Shown here piece after piece: positions 1 through 10,410 of a stretch of 64,000 nt of DNA. Position 1 is the first letter of the stretch; each line of letters starts with the position of its first letter. Source of the stretch: Ashinkailepas kermadecensis (lineage: Eukaryota; Arthropoda; Thecostraca; Neolepadidae); assembly GCA_034440615.1 (NCBI GenBank), contig JAOTOM010002968.1, positions 62,001 through 126,000 on the forward strand, written 5' to 3'. The position numbers were made by a program, and so were the translations under genes. The notes beneath the pieces are model-generated. The model saw nothing but the letters and a program-made list of their open reading frames with translations. It had not been told where the DNA came from and searched no databases.

Positions 1-1894
1 ACCTTATGTAGAACGGGTGAGTACCGGATAAAAAGCCTACTAAATAATGAGCTAAGTGTCCATTTATACCGAGTTGCTGAATTTTGAAAAGTAATGCGGG
101 TTTGAAAACCATATCGTAAGCTTTGATTATTTCTAAAAATACTGGGACTGTGTGTTCATGTTTATTGTAGCCTAGGCGGATGTCTGTTTCTAACCTAACA
201 AGGTGATCTGTTGTGCTGCGTCCTCGCCGAAAAGCACCTTAAAAGGGAGATAGAAGTGAATTTGTTTCCAGGTGCCAGGTCAGTCTTTTCGTAACTATTC
301 GTTCAAAAAGTTTTCCTAAGCAACTGGTGAGTGCAATGGGTCGAAAATTACTTTGGTTACTATGGTCTTTGCCGGGTTTTCGAATGGGGATGAAAATAGC
401 TTTTCTCCGTGCTTCAGGAAAGATGTGATTTGACCATAATGAATTAAGTGTGTCTAAGCTGCATTGCTTGATGTGGTCAGTCAAACGTCGAAAGAAGGAA
501 TAATGCAATTTGTCAGGTCCTACTGAAGTGCTACCGGCGGAAGAAATGGCATTCTCCAGTTCAGAAAGATGAAAAGAAGCATTGTAGTACTCGGTATTGT
601 CGGAATCAAAGAGGTCGAGATTGGTGTGAAAAGTGTGTTGTGCATTTTGTAAGAAATTAGGTCGGTAGTTCTCATCGGAGCTATTATGGTGTATGGTATC
701 AGCTATGGTATTTGCTATGGTTTGTGGGTCTGCAATTGTGTGATTGTGGATTTTGAGGGCCGGTTGAGATATAAATGGGGAGCGTCTGGGCAAATATCGG
801 ATTAATTGCCATATTTTACTTAAAGGTGTTCGAAAAGTGAGCTGCTGTAAACATGAGGACCATGAACGGCGCTTAGCATCGTGAATGATGCGGCGGGTTC
901 TCGCACGTTCACGGTTATGGGTGGTTCAATTTTCTTGATCGGGATGTCGTAAATACTTCCTAAATGCTCTTTTTCTAACCGCAATTGCTTGTGAAATTTA
1001 TAGACACCACCAAGGTACTGGTTTTCGTTTTATGAAAGGTTTCGTGCGTGGAATTGTAGTGGATGCTGCTTCGAAAAGTTTGTCTGTAATTGAGTTGATG
1101 TTTTCGACGGGAGAAATGTTGGGGTTGCATTGAATATAAGAAAGTTCCTGAAATGTTGTCCAATTGGCTTTTGAAATTTTCCAGCGTGGTTTAAAACTGG
1201 GTGTGGTGTCAGTCGCCGTTGAAAAAGTGGGTGTTTATTTGATGGGGTAGTGGTCGCTGTCGTGGATGTCGGTTTCTATGACCCAATCAAAGTCGTTTGC
1301 CAGGGTGGGGGAACAAATATATACATCAATGGCTGTTGCTGTATTATGTCCAAGGTGAAAAAGGTTGGCTCTCCGGTATTAAGTATTACTAAATTATGCC
1401 GGTCTAAAACTTGTTCAATGATGTGGCGGCGAGTGTCTCCTTGTGTACGTGCTTGATCCCATGCTGGACTATGTGCATTAAAGTCTCCGAGTAATGTAAA
1501 TGGGTTCTTGAAATGTGCTATAAGGTTTTCTAAATGTGTCAAAATATTTGTGTTGTCGGTGTCTGGTGGAACATAAATGGAACACACAAATATATTTATA
1601 TCATGTAACCGCAATGTATAAGCTACGGCTTTTAATTCTGTATTAAGTGTAATTTGTGTATGTGTGAAATCATTGTTTATGTAAAGTGCTGTAACGCCAC
1701 TTCGATGTGATCCACGGACCTCATCGTGACGATACAGTGAATAATTGAATAGATTAAAGTTGTATGTATCATTAGGTAAAATCCATGTTTGTTAGAGTGC
1801 TATGAGAATAGGTGTGAGAATACTGAAAAAAAGCCTTCATTTCGGCCCATTTGGATAATAAACTATGGCAATTCCATTGTAAAAGTGTAAACAT
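1..1894 (-). pseudogene. LINE ORF2 fragment: endonuclease and reverse transcriptase N-half
   Basis: ORF2 probably starts with the ATG at 1,892-1,894, which opens the typical endonuclease start LLQWNCHSLLSKW. The endonuclease core LLGDFNAHSPAW lies near 1,450-1,495. The reverse transcriptase fingers follow, with GPDKLHYSFF near 500 and FRPIALTSCLGKLFERIV near 300-350. The palm A motif FLEIIKAYD lies near 110-140 and keeps the catalytic Asp. The YADD motif and RNase H are outside the window. The reading frame is broken several times between 793 and 1,276 and between 1,614 and 1,894. In living relatives this protein nicks target DNA and copies the element RNA into the nick. This copy cannot make the protein. 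Confidence 0.85.
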
Positions 1895-1908
1895 TGGGAG
1901 AAAAGGTA

Positions 1909-3463
1909 TTAATGTTTGTCAGCACCTTTTGGTGCATGCCGGAGCCAGGAGTGTAGCTCCGGCAGACACGTGGGTTGGGTACGGACGGCGGCGGTGGATC
2001 CGCCAGAGCCGTCCGGCCGACCGGTGACCTTGGCGAGGTTACGGCGGCCAGTTACTGCTGCGGGGGATGCCCGCCGGCTTGGAGTTGGTCGTGTCACGTG
2101 GGCGCCGGCCGGCGCTGGACGCGCCGGGCTCGATCGGCGGCCCGCTTACGGGGAGCGATAATTTGTTCCCCCATCCGAATGACTGCGAGGCCTGTCCCTT
2201 CTGCCTGTAGTGGTCTGCTTGTTGGAAGCCGGAGTGGTCTGTGTGTTGGCAGTCAAGGTGTTTTGTGTCGGTGTGGTAAGTGGTGAGTTTTTTTTAGTGG
2301 GGTTAAGTCGGGAATAATGTCAGTCTGCATGGAAGTAGAAGTGATGTTGACGCGAGGGGTGGGTGGAGCAGTGCTGGTCGCCTGTGCGTACGTCTTGGTG
2401 GATGGGGAGGTGGCTTCCACAGATCTCCGGGCCTGGGGGTATGACACCCCGGTCGTGGCCTTGACGGCGCACACTTCCTTCTTCTTGCGCCAAATTGGAC
2501 ATTGATTGGAAGTAGTGAGGTTATCGGATGTGTTACAGCTGAGGAAGTGGGCAGGCTTGGAGCAGGTGGAATCAGGATGGGGTAGTTCTCCGCACTTGGG
2601 GCAGCGGGCTGATTAGCGACAAGTTGTACTGCCATGGCCGAAGAGCTGGCAATTAAAACAGCGGAGAGGATTTGGAATACATACGCGGACTTGGTATCGG
2701 ATGTAGCCGGCGAGGAGGGTCTTGGGAAGAGTTGTAGAGTTGAAGGTAAGGACAAGGATGCTTGTATCGCGTTTCTGGCCGTCTTTAAATGAGGCAATGC
2801 GGTGGACGTGGGTCACCCCCTCCGGCCTGAGCTCCGTCTGGATATCCGCTTCGGACATGAAGCGAAGCACCGGCGCGAAGATGGTGCTCTTGGTGGAGTT
2901 GCGGTTTTAATGGAGTGAAATGGTGACGGATTTACCACAAAATGTGGTGGTACGAAGGAGGGCTTTGGTCTGGCCTCGGGTTTGTGTTTTGATGGCAAGG
3001 ATGCCGTTGGCAGGGGCTTCGATGTCAGGATTGGTTACGGAGCAGATGTAGAGGAGTTGCTTGGTGGACCAGAAAACGTTAATTCGGCGGAAGGAAACGG
3101 ATTCCTCGACAGGCTTGACTACTATGAAGGAGCCAGCACTGTCGAGGTAGGGTTCGATTGGGAGGGCGTGGTCTGGTTCGAGCGTGGGTCAGCGGCGTGG
3201 AGCGTAATGGTATGGTCTGGATTGCGATACGGGTTCGTGATCTTGGAATGAGCAGGGGTCGGCGAGGCGCAAAGGGCTTCCATGGCGTCATCGAGTGGAA
3301 TCATCCGGCGTGGTTCATCAATGGTCGTATTCAGTGAGGGAACATCAGAGGCCAAGTACGTGTTCGTGCGATGGTCGTCGGGTGTGGTCAGAGAAGGAAA
3401 TTCTGATTCAGAGTCCTGTGGCGAGCTGGGGTCACTATCCTTTTTCCTCTTTTTCCCCATCAC
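1909..3463 (-). pseudogene. LINE ORF1 (Gag-like RNA-binding protein), broken
   Basis: The frame opens at 3,463 with a lysine-rich start (MMGKKRKKDSD). It then runs through a Ser/Thr/Pro-rich stretch to a conserved Gag-like domain at about 2,613-2,870. That domain ends in the zinc knuckle CFNCQLFGHGSTTC (C-x2-C-x4-H-x4-C). A second knuckle, CPKCGELPHPDSTC, follows in the same frame after one in-frame TAA near 2,610. The C-terminal part has the usual SYPQARRSV and STSMQT elements (2,253-2,474). A downstream frame ends with a stop at 1,909, 15 bases before the ORF2 ATG, the spacing expected for a two-ORF LINE. The protein binds element RNA in working relatives. Frameshifts and the internal stop make this copy a pseudogene. 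Confidence 0.8.
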
Positions 3464-3884
3464 GGGGAAAAAACCCTACCGAACGAAATCTAAATAAACA
3501 CGCAGAACAAAGGGAACGGAAATACGGCGACGAAAAAACCAGGTGGGGCGACGGGTGTCACCCCACTGGGAAACTAAATGCGAAAAGAGCGACGGGTGTC
3601 ACCCCACGAAAATGAAAATAAACTGCAATAACCAGCAGTCAGTCTGGCCAAAACTGGAAAGACGGAGTAATCAGCAGACTCTAGCAATATGGAACCTGAT
3701 AGCACTGGATACTCCATGATAGACAGACATGTAACGTACTCGCTTTAAAGGCGGCGCAAATGACCTTTACGGTCCGGCACGCCTAAAAAATTCGCTCCCC
3801 CCCACCCTCGAGAGGGCAGGCCATCACCAGACGCCGAGCTGTGAACATCGCTGTCGCCGATCGCTATCCAACGGCCGACACTGC

Positions 3885-3982
3885 ACCTCCACCAGACCTG
3901 GTTTGGCTGGGGACGGACCGAGCGCCGACCGACACTCCACCAGACCTGGTTTGGCTGGGGACGGATCGAGCGCCGACCGACT
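3885..3982. repeat. 48-bp tandem duplication
   Basis: Two adjacent, nearly identical copies starting near 3,887 and 3,935. Each contains CTCCACCAGACCTGG and ends in a run containing GGGGACGG. Confidence 0.85.
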
Positions 3983-4577
3983 GAGAACTGGGGTTTTGAC
4001 AATCTGTGGCTATTTCAGGAGTGCTTGTGTGTGCATCGTACCAATAACAACGCGAGGTCCCGGACTATCACCGCTGCGGTTCAAGGAGTGAGAGATGAGG
4101 GAATGAACGGTCGCGGCCAACAGTGTACCCCTTCGTCGACGCCTCACCAACAAGCCGAAATAACTCGACTGTCTCAGTGTGCCATTCCCCGCGTGCAGTC
4201 ATCGGTAGCATCGGCAACCCATAACACAGCTAAGGGCATCCGCCGCTGCAGTGGGCAGCGGCTGTATTAGTCACGCGATGTTACACAACTACTGATTCTC
4301 GAACGATGGCAGCCAAACGGTAAAATTACATCTAACTATGTTACACCAGCTGCCCAATGCTACACCAGCTACCGACACATGCTACACCAGCTGCCCGGTC
4401 CAACACCAGTCGGTGACAGGGCACTCCACCTCCTCAGCCAAAGACTGTCGGCTACCGCGGCCCACCAGCAGACGACCGTCCGCCCAGTCCGCCCGGTCCG
4501 CGGCTCGCGTCACGTGGTCGGCCGTTGCGCCGGCCGCGAATCAGACATCACGCCGAGTGGACTCGGCCACAGCCGTG

Positions 4578-4808
4578 CCGACCACACACCGGCACACCGG
4601 TATACCGACACACCGGCACCACCACCACACCGGCACACCGGCACACCGACACACCGGCACACCGACACACCACACCGGCACACCGACACACCGGTATACC
4701 GACACACCGGCACACCGGCACACCGACACACCGGCACACCGGCACACCGGCACACCGGCACACCGGACACACCGACACACCGGCACACCGGCACACCGGC
4801 ACACCGAT
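4578..4808. repeat. Octanucleotide microsatellite (CACCGRCA)n
   Basis: About 230 bases of CACCGGCA and CACCGACA units with a few CACCGGTA variants and short insertions. Long open frames through it on both strands (His-Thr-Gly on plus, Val-Cys-Arg on minus) come from the repeat and are not genes. Confidence 0.95.
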
Positions 4809-6123
4809 GGTTGGACGAAAAGGTCGGCCCAGTCTCCGCGCTGTTTGCACGCGCCGATCAGTGTCATCGGGCGGCCGGGTTTTCCCTGACGCAGGCGTTC
4901 TTCCACAGCCGGCACCAGCCGAGCGACTCGGTACGAGTCGGCGTCTTCGTCAACACCACGGTGCCGCCTCGGACGGTGGGCGCGGTCACAGGCTGTGATG
5001 CAGACGGCGCGATACATGCAAAACGTGGCCGTGGTGGCCGCCATACCAGCAGCTGCCACCACTCCACCAGGGACGACTGCCGGCAGGCGCTGTCGGACCA
5101 GCCGTCACATCACAGCCCCCACTTCACTGTCCACCGCAACGCACCACCTGGTTTTATCAACAGCGCAGTGCAATGCTTGAATTTCACCTCCGAAGGGGTA
5201 TCCCAGGTCAACGAAAATAAACGACCCTGCATGGCCTTGAGAATATAAATGCATGGCTGACAGTTACGATTTTCGCATAGGCACACACGTCTAATAATTT
5301 AACGGAGCAGTCACCCACACTGATGGTGCACGCTCGACCCCAACACTGCGCGGCGACACGACCCGCTCCTGCGACGGCCACACCATTAATCGGCGCCGCT
5401 CACCCAGTCGGAGCCCACGGCCACCGGTGGCGCCACTTGGCCCTTGATGCCGGTATAGATGGCGCTAGTCACAACCTGCATCAGCCGCGACAGTCCGTCC
5501 AAATGATTGTCCGTCGCTGCGGCTGCGTCGTCTGCTTATTTACTTTATTTTCACCCACCGGCACAATCACTCACCCTATCATTCACCCAGAAATTCACTC
5601 ACTAACCAGTGTACGCACTCATTCACTAAATCGCCACTCACTTACTCGCTCACTCACACACTACTTAGTCACTCACACACTCATTCATCCACATACGCGA
5701 ACACTTCGAGTGCAATAGACGATGACGTAGCATGGAAAAGATAGTTAGACGTAACATGAATTAGATTAGACACAAAAGTTCCTTAGTTCTTACAAGCTGT
5801 GTAAAGTTTCTAGCACAATTTGTCCACTGGAATTAATAGGGACTAATTTGAGTGAGGATGGTGAGATGGTTGAGTAGCGGAGCAAGCAGTTTAAATCAGT
5901 GTTTACATTTCCGTGGTTCATTTCACCGGATCTGCAGCTCAGCTTCAAAGCTCAGCTCAAAGCAAGCTCAGCACAACAATGTCATGAAACAGATATCGCT
6001 TTCAGCTCGCGAAGCATGCTGAAAAGTTTCTGTTTTGGGTATTGAAAATCTTAAACTTTCTTATTTGATATAGTGTATTATTGGTTGCTAAGGACGGACG
6101 GGCCAATGACCCTCCACTTGGCT

Positions 6124-6650
6124 GCGCCTCTGCACCATACCCCCAGGGGGAAGTTACACTGCTACACCGCCCCTGTATGGTAAAGCAGTGTGTGGAGCGA
6201 GTTGGGTGTGCTGCTGCGCCTCTGCACCCTACCCCCAGGGGGAAGTTACACTGCTACACCGCCCCTGTATGGCATAGCAGTGTGTGGAGCGAGTTGGGTG
6301 TGCTGCTGTGCGAGTTGGGTGTGCTGCTGCGCCTCTGCACCCTAACTCCAGGGGGAAGTTACACTGCTACACCACCCATGTATGGCATAGCAGTGAGTGG
6401 AGCGAGTTGGGTGTGCTGCTGTGCGAGTTGGGTGTGCTGCTGCGCCTCTGCACCCTAACTCCAGGGGGAAGTTACACTGCTACACCGCCCCTGTATGGCA
6501 TAGCAGTGTGTGGAGCGAGTTGGGTGTGCTGCTGTGCGAGTTGGGTGTGCTGCTGCGCCTCTGCACCCTACCCCCAGGGGGAAGTTACACTGCTACACCA
6601 CCCCTGTATGGCATAGCAGTGTGTGGAGCGAGTTGGATGTGCCGCTGTGC
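6124..6650. repeat. 92/113-bp tandem repeat, five units
   Basis: The landmark GCGCCTCTGCACC recurs at 6,124, 6,216, 6,329, 6,442 and 6,555. The first step is 92 bp and the next three are 113 bp. The 21 extra bases are an internal duplication of a GAGTTGGGTGTGCTGCTG segment, so the array was amplified after that duplication. The open frames across it are repeat artefacts. Confidence 0.95.
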
Positions 6651-6689
6651 TCGGACGCCACCTGGCATTAGCTCGAGTATTGATTAAAT

Positions 6690-7340
6690 AAAGCATACAT
6701 CCTCTCCTTCTACACACACGAAGATCAATAGGTTTGCACAGTATTATGCGTGGCTCAGGGCTGGATGCAGGAATGTTCGTCGAGGGGGCACAAAGTCTCC
6801 CGAGGGGCGAATTGGGCTGACAATCCCTTCGGTTGCGGGAGGTGGATGCACTCGAGCATCACACCGAAGGACAACGAACAAAAATCGTTGAGTGGAGCTC
6901 CCTCCGCTCATCGATTTTTGGGAAACGATGGGCTCAACGGGGGTGGGGGAGGGGAGTTGATGGTGGATTCGAGTCTTCTTCCCCGAAGGACACCGTTCTC
7001 GGTAAAACGAAAGTCACTTTTTCTTACGTCAGGGACGCTACCATGAGGGCACATTCTCCAGAACCTCGCCTGTGTCCGCCCTTGAGGTGGATCGGCTTCA
7101 GGATACCGTTCGCTTCGGCCGATCCATTCTTGTCGGGACTACGCTCCATCCAGCCGTGCAGGTCGGGCAGGTCAGTTCAGGTCGAGGAGACCAGACAAGC
7201 CGTCGAGAAGGCGTTGAGTAGCCAAGAAAAAGAGCAGTCTCCTTCCAATTTCCCGGAATAAAATTGCTCTATTTAGCGTCCATATATTTCAAACACACAC
7301 AAAACATTGCAGTAAAATAATGAACAATAATCACCCTTTC
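6690..7340. other. No gene seen
   Basis: Mixed-composition DNA without a recognisable ORF, RNA gene or repeat. The open frame at 6,833-7,261 has no domain I can name. Confidence 0.4.
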
Positions 7341-7344
7341 AGAA

Positions 7345-7720
7345 TAGATCGAAACCCTCAAAACCCGATGGGACCGTAAAACATGCCGTGACTGCAGAGA
7401 AGACATGAGAGCTTAAAAAATATGCCGGGGCCCGCAAAAAGTGACGCGGACACGAACAAAAAGTGACACGAAAAAGGAGCCGGGGCAGTAGACAAACATG
7501 GGGACCTGGTAAATTGCGCCAGTCACTCAAAAACATCGCGAGTCCACAACAGTAAATCGGTAAATATAAGCGTCGGGTTTCAAAAACGCGCTGGGTACTC
7601 AACAATATCGCAGGGGCCATAAAGCAGAGCAGTAAACGAACAAACGTAAGTGATACTAAAAGAACTTCAAGCCAGCACTCGTCTCGGTTCGGTACCCAAT
7701 CTGGGATCATAATTCAACAC
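7345..7720. repeat. Degenerate array with about 20-bp period
   Basis: Successive segments repeat a template, GGGNCC then a short A-rich run then a GCG-like triplet, about every 20 bases. Examples are GGACCGTAAAACATGCC, GGCCCGCAAAAAGTGACGCG and GGTTTCAAAAACGCGC. No two units are the same. It matches in style the arrays at 29.7 kb (opposite orientation) and 62.4 kb (same orientation). Confidence 0.5.
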
Positions 7721-9069
7721 AAAGATGAGGCATATCAAATTTCAGAGAGGTATCCGGATTAATTTTCCACGAGAAAATGTGGGAAGAAGAGAAATAATAT
7801 CTACATGAAATAATCGAACTTTCCGACCAAACCCTGATGCGAAGCATGCCATTACATCAAGAAAGGCATAATACCATCATGCTACAGATAACATCAAAGT
7901 GTAAGGGGCATAGCAGAAACCGCGAAAAGCACAGAAACGCACGAAGTGTGGCAAATGCGGTGGACGTGTCATGCATATGAACACTTGCACAAACATTCAC
8001 GTGCAGACAACCACGTGGAGAGAGACGACAATCACAAACGTTCACGTGGAGAGAAATAGGCAACCTGTTTTATTTCATGTACCGTATGCACGTGTAGAAA
8101 CCATTAGATGTGGCTTATTTACCAGATTATTAAGAGAAACGAACACATTTTTAGCGATGACATCAAGTGCGGACATATTTACGAACCCGCTGAATGCTTT
8201 TAAGACGCAGGTGGTCAGATACTGTGCTGCGTCACTCGCTCACATCTGAGCTGCGGAGCCATCGGGCATCGATGCAGTTCTGACAGCCGTTTACCTGTTT
8301 GAACTGAAATCTGTTCACCTGTTCTATTTACGTTTTTTTTAGCTAATGACTTCTCCTGTAAAGGGCACAATATGCTGTTGGAGATTGTGGACAATAAACA
8401 AAAGCCGACAATCAACCGAACGAAATGCGTCAGATTGAAAGAAAAACTGCATCCTTGGTGGTTTGCGCATTTCTAGTGCAGGCTAGCTTTCCAATAGATG
8501 TCAGAAGAAAAAAGGGCTCGGAATGCGGTTACAGAAAAAAACGATGGTAGTAGGTTCGACTCCCTCCACCGAAAGATATGTTCTCATGACTATTGTTTAA
8601 AAGACTCCGTCGGAAAAATCGTGGTCGAAATCGGGTGCCTTGAAAAACGTGCGTACGGTGGGCACCCCCAAATCCGTTTGCGCTCCCTTGACGCGAATCC
8701 TGAGTACACCACTAGGGGGTAGGGATAGGCCGGTGCCGAAAGTTTCCCCTCCCCATCTAAACGGGTGAGCGAGATCCGTCAGTCACTTCAGCATTCGCTA
8801 ACTAAATCCGCCTCCGGTTTTGGTAGTGAATCATCCTAGTAGTGATGGTAATATAATAGTTGGTTGGTAGTGGTGCGCAGTGTGACACATTTTTGTTGCT
8901 GCTCCCCGGCATGTGTCCAGCCTGGGCGGCACGTTTCCTTCACCAAAATGCATAAGTGCGTCATGTAAAATAGTCAGTGTATAGGGCCCGATTCCGGCAC
9001 TTTAGCACCAGTAACCACTATATATAACGACGTTCTGAGCGCCCTGACAAAATACTGATGCATCTACGC
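7720..9069. other. Downstream flank of the protease homolog gene; no gene seen
   Basis: No convincing ORF or RNA gene on either strand. I looked for an AATAAA or ATTAAA signal on the minus strand within 400 bases of the 9,102 stop codon and did not see a canonical one. Confidence 0.4.
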
Positions 9070-9114
9070 GGCAATGTTAGGTGGAGCAGAACGTGGCAAT
9101 GTTAGATGGAGCAG
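9070..9114. repeat. Short tandem duplication spanning the stop codon
   Basis: A 20-bp block (9,070-9,089) is repeated at 9,095-9,114 with one change and a 5-bp spacer. The right copy encodes the last residues and the TAA stop of the protease homolog; the left copy is in the 3' untranslated region. Confidence 0.85.
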
Positions 9115-10367
9115 TACTGGCCATCGAGCGAGTTGCTGTGGATCCAGGGCAGCACAGCTGTGACCCTGGCGTACACGCCCGGGGAGCCGTCCCCAGGGCT
9201 ACCTATAGCCCACGAGGCCATGCCCACCAGAGAGAAGCTGCCCTGCTCCAAGCTGACCAGCGGGCTTCCGCTGTCGCTTTGCCAGAAGCCCTTGCCGCTG
9301 CCAGTCGGTCCGGCGCACAGCATTGTCGGATTGAGAGTGCTGTAGGAGGTCTTGCATGCGGAGTTGTCCAGGACGGTGACGGTGAGGTCACGCAAGGCCC
9401 TGGTGGGCTCACCGCTCTCAGTGCCACCCCATCCGCTGACAATGGCGTCGGCGCCCTCGAACAGGTTGGTGCTGGTCGGCAGACAGGCGGGAGCGATCGA
9501 GTTGTCCGCCGGAAACGCGATGGCGGAGGACAGCTTCAGCAGCGAGAAGTCGTAGCCAGAGCGGCTTGGGCGCGTGTAGCTCGGGTGGTTGATGATCCGC
9601 TGCACCCGTTTGCGGATACGACCGTCGCAGACACCGACACGGTGCATCTTGATGAACACATCTGTGCCCGCCGGTGACAGTCTTCTCATGCAGCTGGCTG
9701 TCGTCAGCACGTACAGGCTGCTGATGATGGTGCCGGTGCATGTGACCTGGGAACTGGGGGGCTTCACCACGGCCGCCACCCACGGGTACTCGTTGGGCTC
9801 GGTCTCCGCGCCGCCGTAGATGCGCTTGGTTGGCCGGTTGGGAACGCCACATCGGCAGCTGGCTGGCGGTGGAGGAACCACGATTGGCGACGCCGCCACA
9901 TTCACGTGACACAGGAAGCCCCCGTTTGACCCACTCGAATCGGATCTCCACACGATAGTCATGCGTGATTTGGCGATAGCATTATTTGGCCCTTTCGTGC
10001 CACAGTATCTCTGACCGTCCACAGCAAAATAATCATAATCGCAGCGTGTGCCATACTCAACGTCAAAAGCAGAACAGGTCACGGATACTTGGTCTCCGAC
10101 CTGCGCCGTTATCAGCAAGTATACACAATTATCTTCGGTTGGGTATTTTCCGGGGTAGTTGGTGGACTTCATGGTGTATGTGGTTCCCCTTTGCAGGGTG
10201 GTGCTGCCACAGTTCAATTGCACCGCCGCACGGGCCGCTACACTTGATAATGCGCCTGTGTCCAACTGAAGCTCTTTTTCGTATGTTTGTCGCTCTTCAG
10301 ATGCCACTGTGTCTGGCGAAACCAGAAAGCTTCCCAACAGGACTACGAGCGACATGAAAGCGTTCAT
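9102..10367 (-). CDS. Secreted CUB domain serine protease homolog, catalytically dead
   Basis: An intact, intronless 421-residue protein. Residues 1-23 are a signal peptide (hydrophobic run after MNAF, Ala-Ser at the likely cleavage site). A CUB domain follows (about 53-153) with Cys at 53, 81, 98, 109, 122 and 153, then a proline linker. An S1A domain starts at IYGG (183) and runs to the end. The catalytic triad is broken: the TAAHC motif reads TASC, placing Ser225 where His57 should be. Asp273 (YDFSLL) and Ser366 (SDSGSP) remain. Two oxyanion-loop glycines are Ser (364 and 368). Both cysteines of the usual 191-220 disulfide are gone (Trp362 and a Ser in GSPGVYARV), while the 42-58 and 168-182 pairs are kept. 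CUB-S1 proteins and inactive serine protease homologs are common in arthropod haemolymph, digestion and venom. This one is probably a binding or cofactor protein; that role is inferred. The GC-rich open frame argues against a pseudogene. Confidence 0.93.
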   Translation of the reverse strand: MNAFMSLVVLLGSFLVSPDTVASEERQTYEKELQLDTGALSSVAARAAVQLNCGSTTLQRGTTYTMKSTNYPGKYPTEDNCVYLLITAQVGDQVSVTCSAFDVEYGTRCDYDYFAVDGQRYCGTKGPNNAIAKSRMTIVWRSDSSGSNGGFLCHVNVAASPIVVPPPPASCRCGVPNRPTKRIYGGAETEPNEYPWVAAVVKPPSSQVTCTGTIISSLYVLTTASCMRRLSPAGTDVFIKMHRVGVCDGRIRKRVQRIINHPSYTRPSRSGYDFSLLKLSSAIAFPADNSIAPACLPTSTNLFEGADAIVSGWGGTESGEPTRALRDLTVTVLDNSACKTSYSTLNPTMLCAGPTGSGKGFWQSDSGSPLVSLEQGSFSLVGMASWAIGSPGDGSPGVYARVTAVLPWIHSNSLDGQYCSI

Positions 10368-10402
10368 GTTGAGACTGATATTGTTGGTAGGTTACGGGCC
10401 GC

Positions 10403-10410
10403 TTATATAC
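10403..10410 (-). promoter_or_regulatory. TATA box of the protease homolog gene
   Basis: On the minus strand GTATATAAG lies about 36-43 bases upstream of the ATG at 10,367. This implies transcription starting only a few bases before the coding sequence and a very short 5' untranslated region. Confidence 0.7.

Larger units (their letters stand above)
1..3500 (-). mobile_element. I-superfamily LINE, decayed, cut by the window edge
   Basis: A minus-strand non-LTR retrotransposon. From right to left it shows ORF1 with CCHC zinc knuckles, then ORF2 with an APE-type endonuclease and the start of a reverse transcriptase. Order and motifs are those of the I/R1/Jockey group; RNase H and the 3' end would lie left of base 1. 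Stops and frameshifts interrupt both ORFs, so it is a dead copy. The right (5') limit is approximate: ORF1 starts near 3,463 and similarity cannot be traced past about 3,500. Confidence 0.85.
3500..6120. other. No gene seen apart from the repeats listed
   Basis: GC-rich up to about 5,550, then ordinary composition with a loose CACTCA-rich patch at 5,570-5,690. Open frames such as the one at 4,379-5,248 run through the octamer repeat and show no recognisable domain. Part of this may be the 5' flank of the neighbouring LINE, but nothing proves that. Confidence 0.5.

Noticed and set aside
4338..5248. Overlapping plus and minus frames of 150-290 residues around the octamer repeat
   Set aside because: They depend on the CACCGGCA repeat being open in all frames. 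The non-repeat part has no recognisable domain.
6081..6690. Cys-rich repeat protein from the 113-bp array
   Set aside because: 113 is not a multiple of three, so the apparent protein changes frame with each unit. The frames are overlapping artefacts.
8490..8725. Short ORF after 8.5 kb as a host gene
   Set aside because: 74 residues, no homology recognised, ordinary composition, no splice or promoter support.
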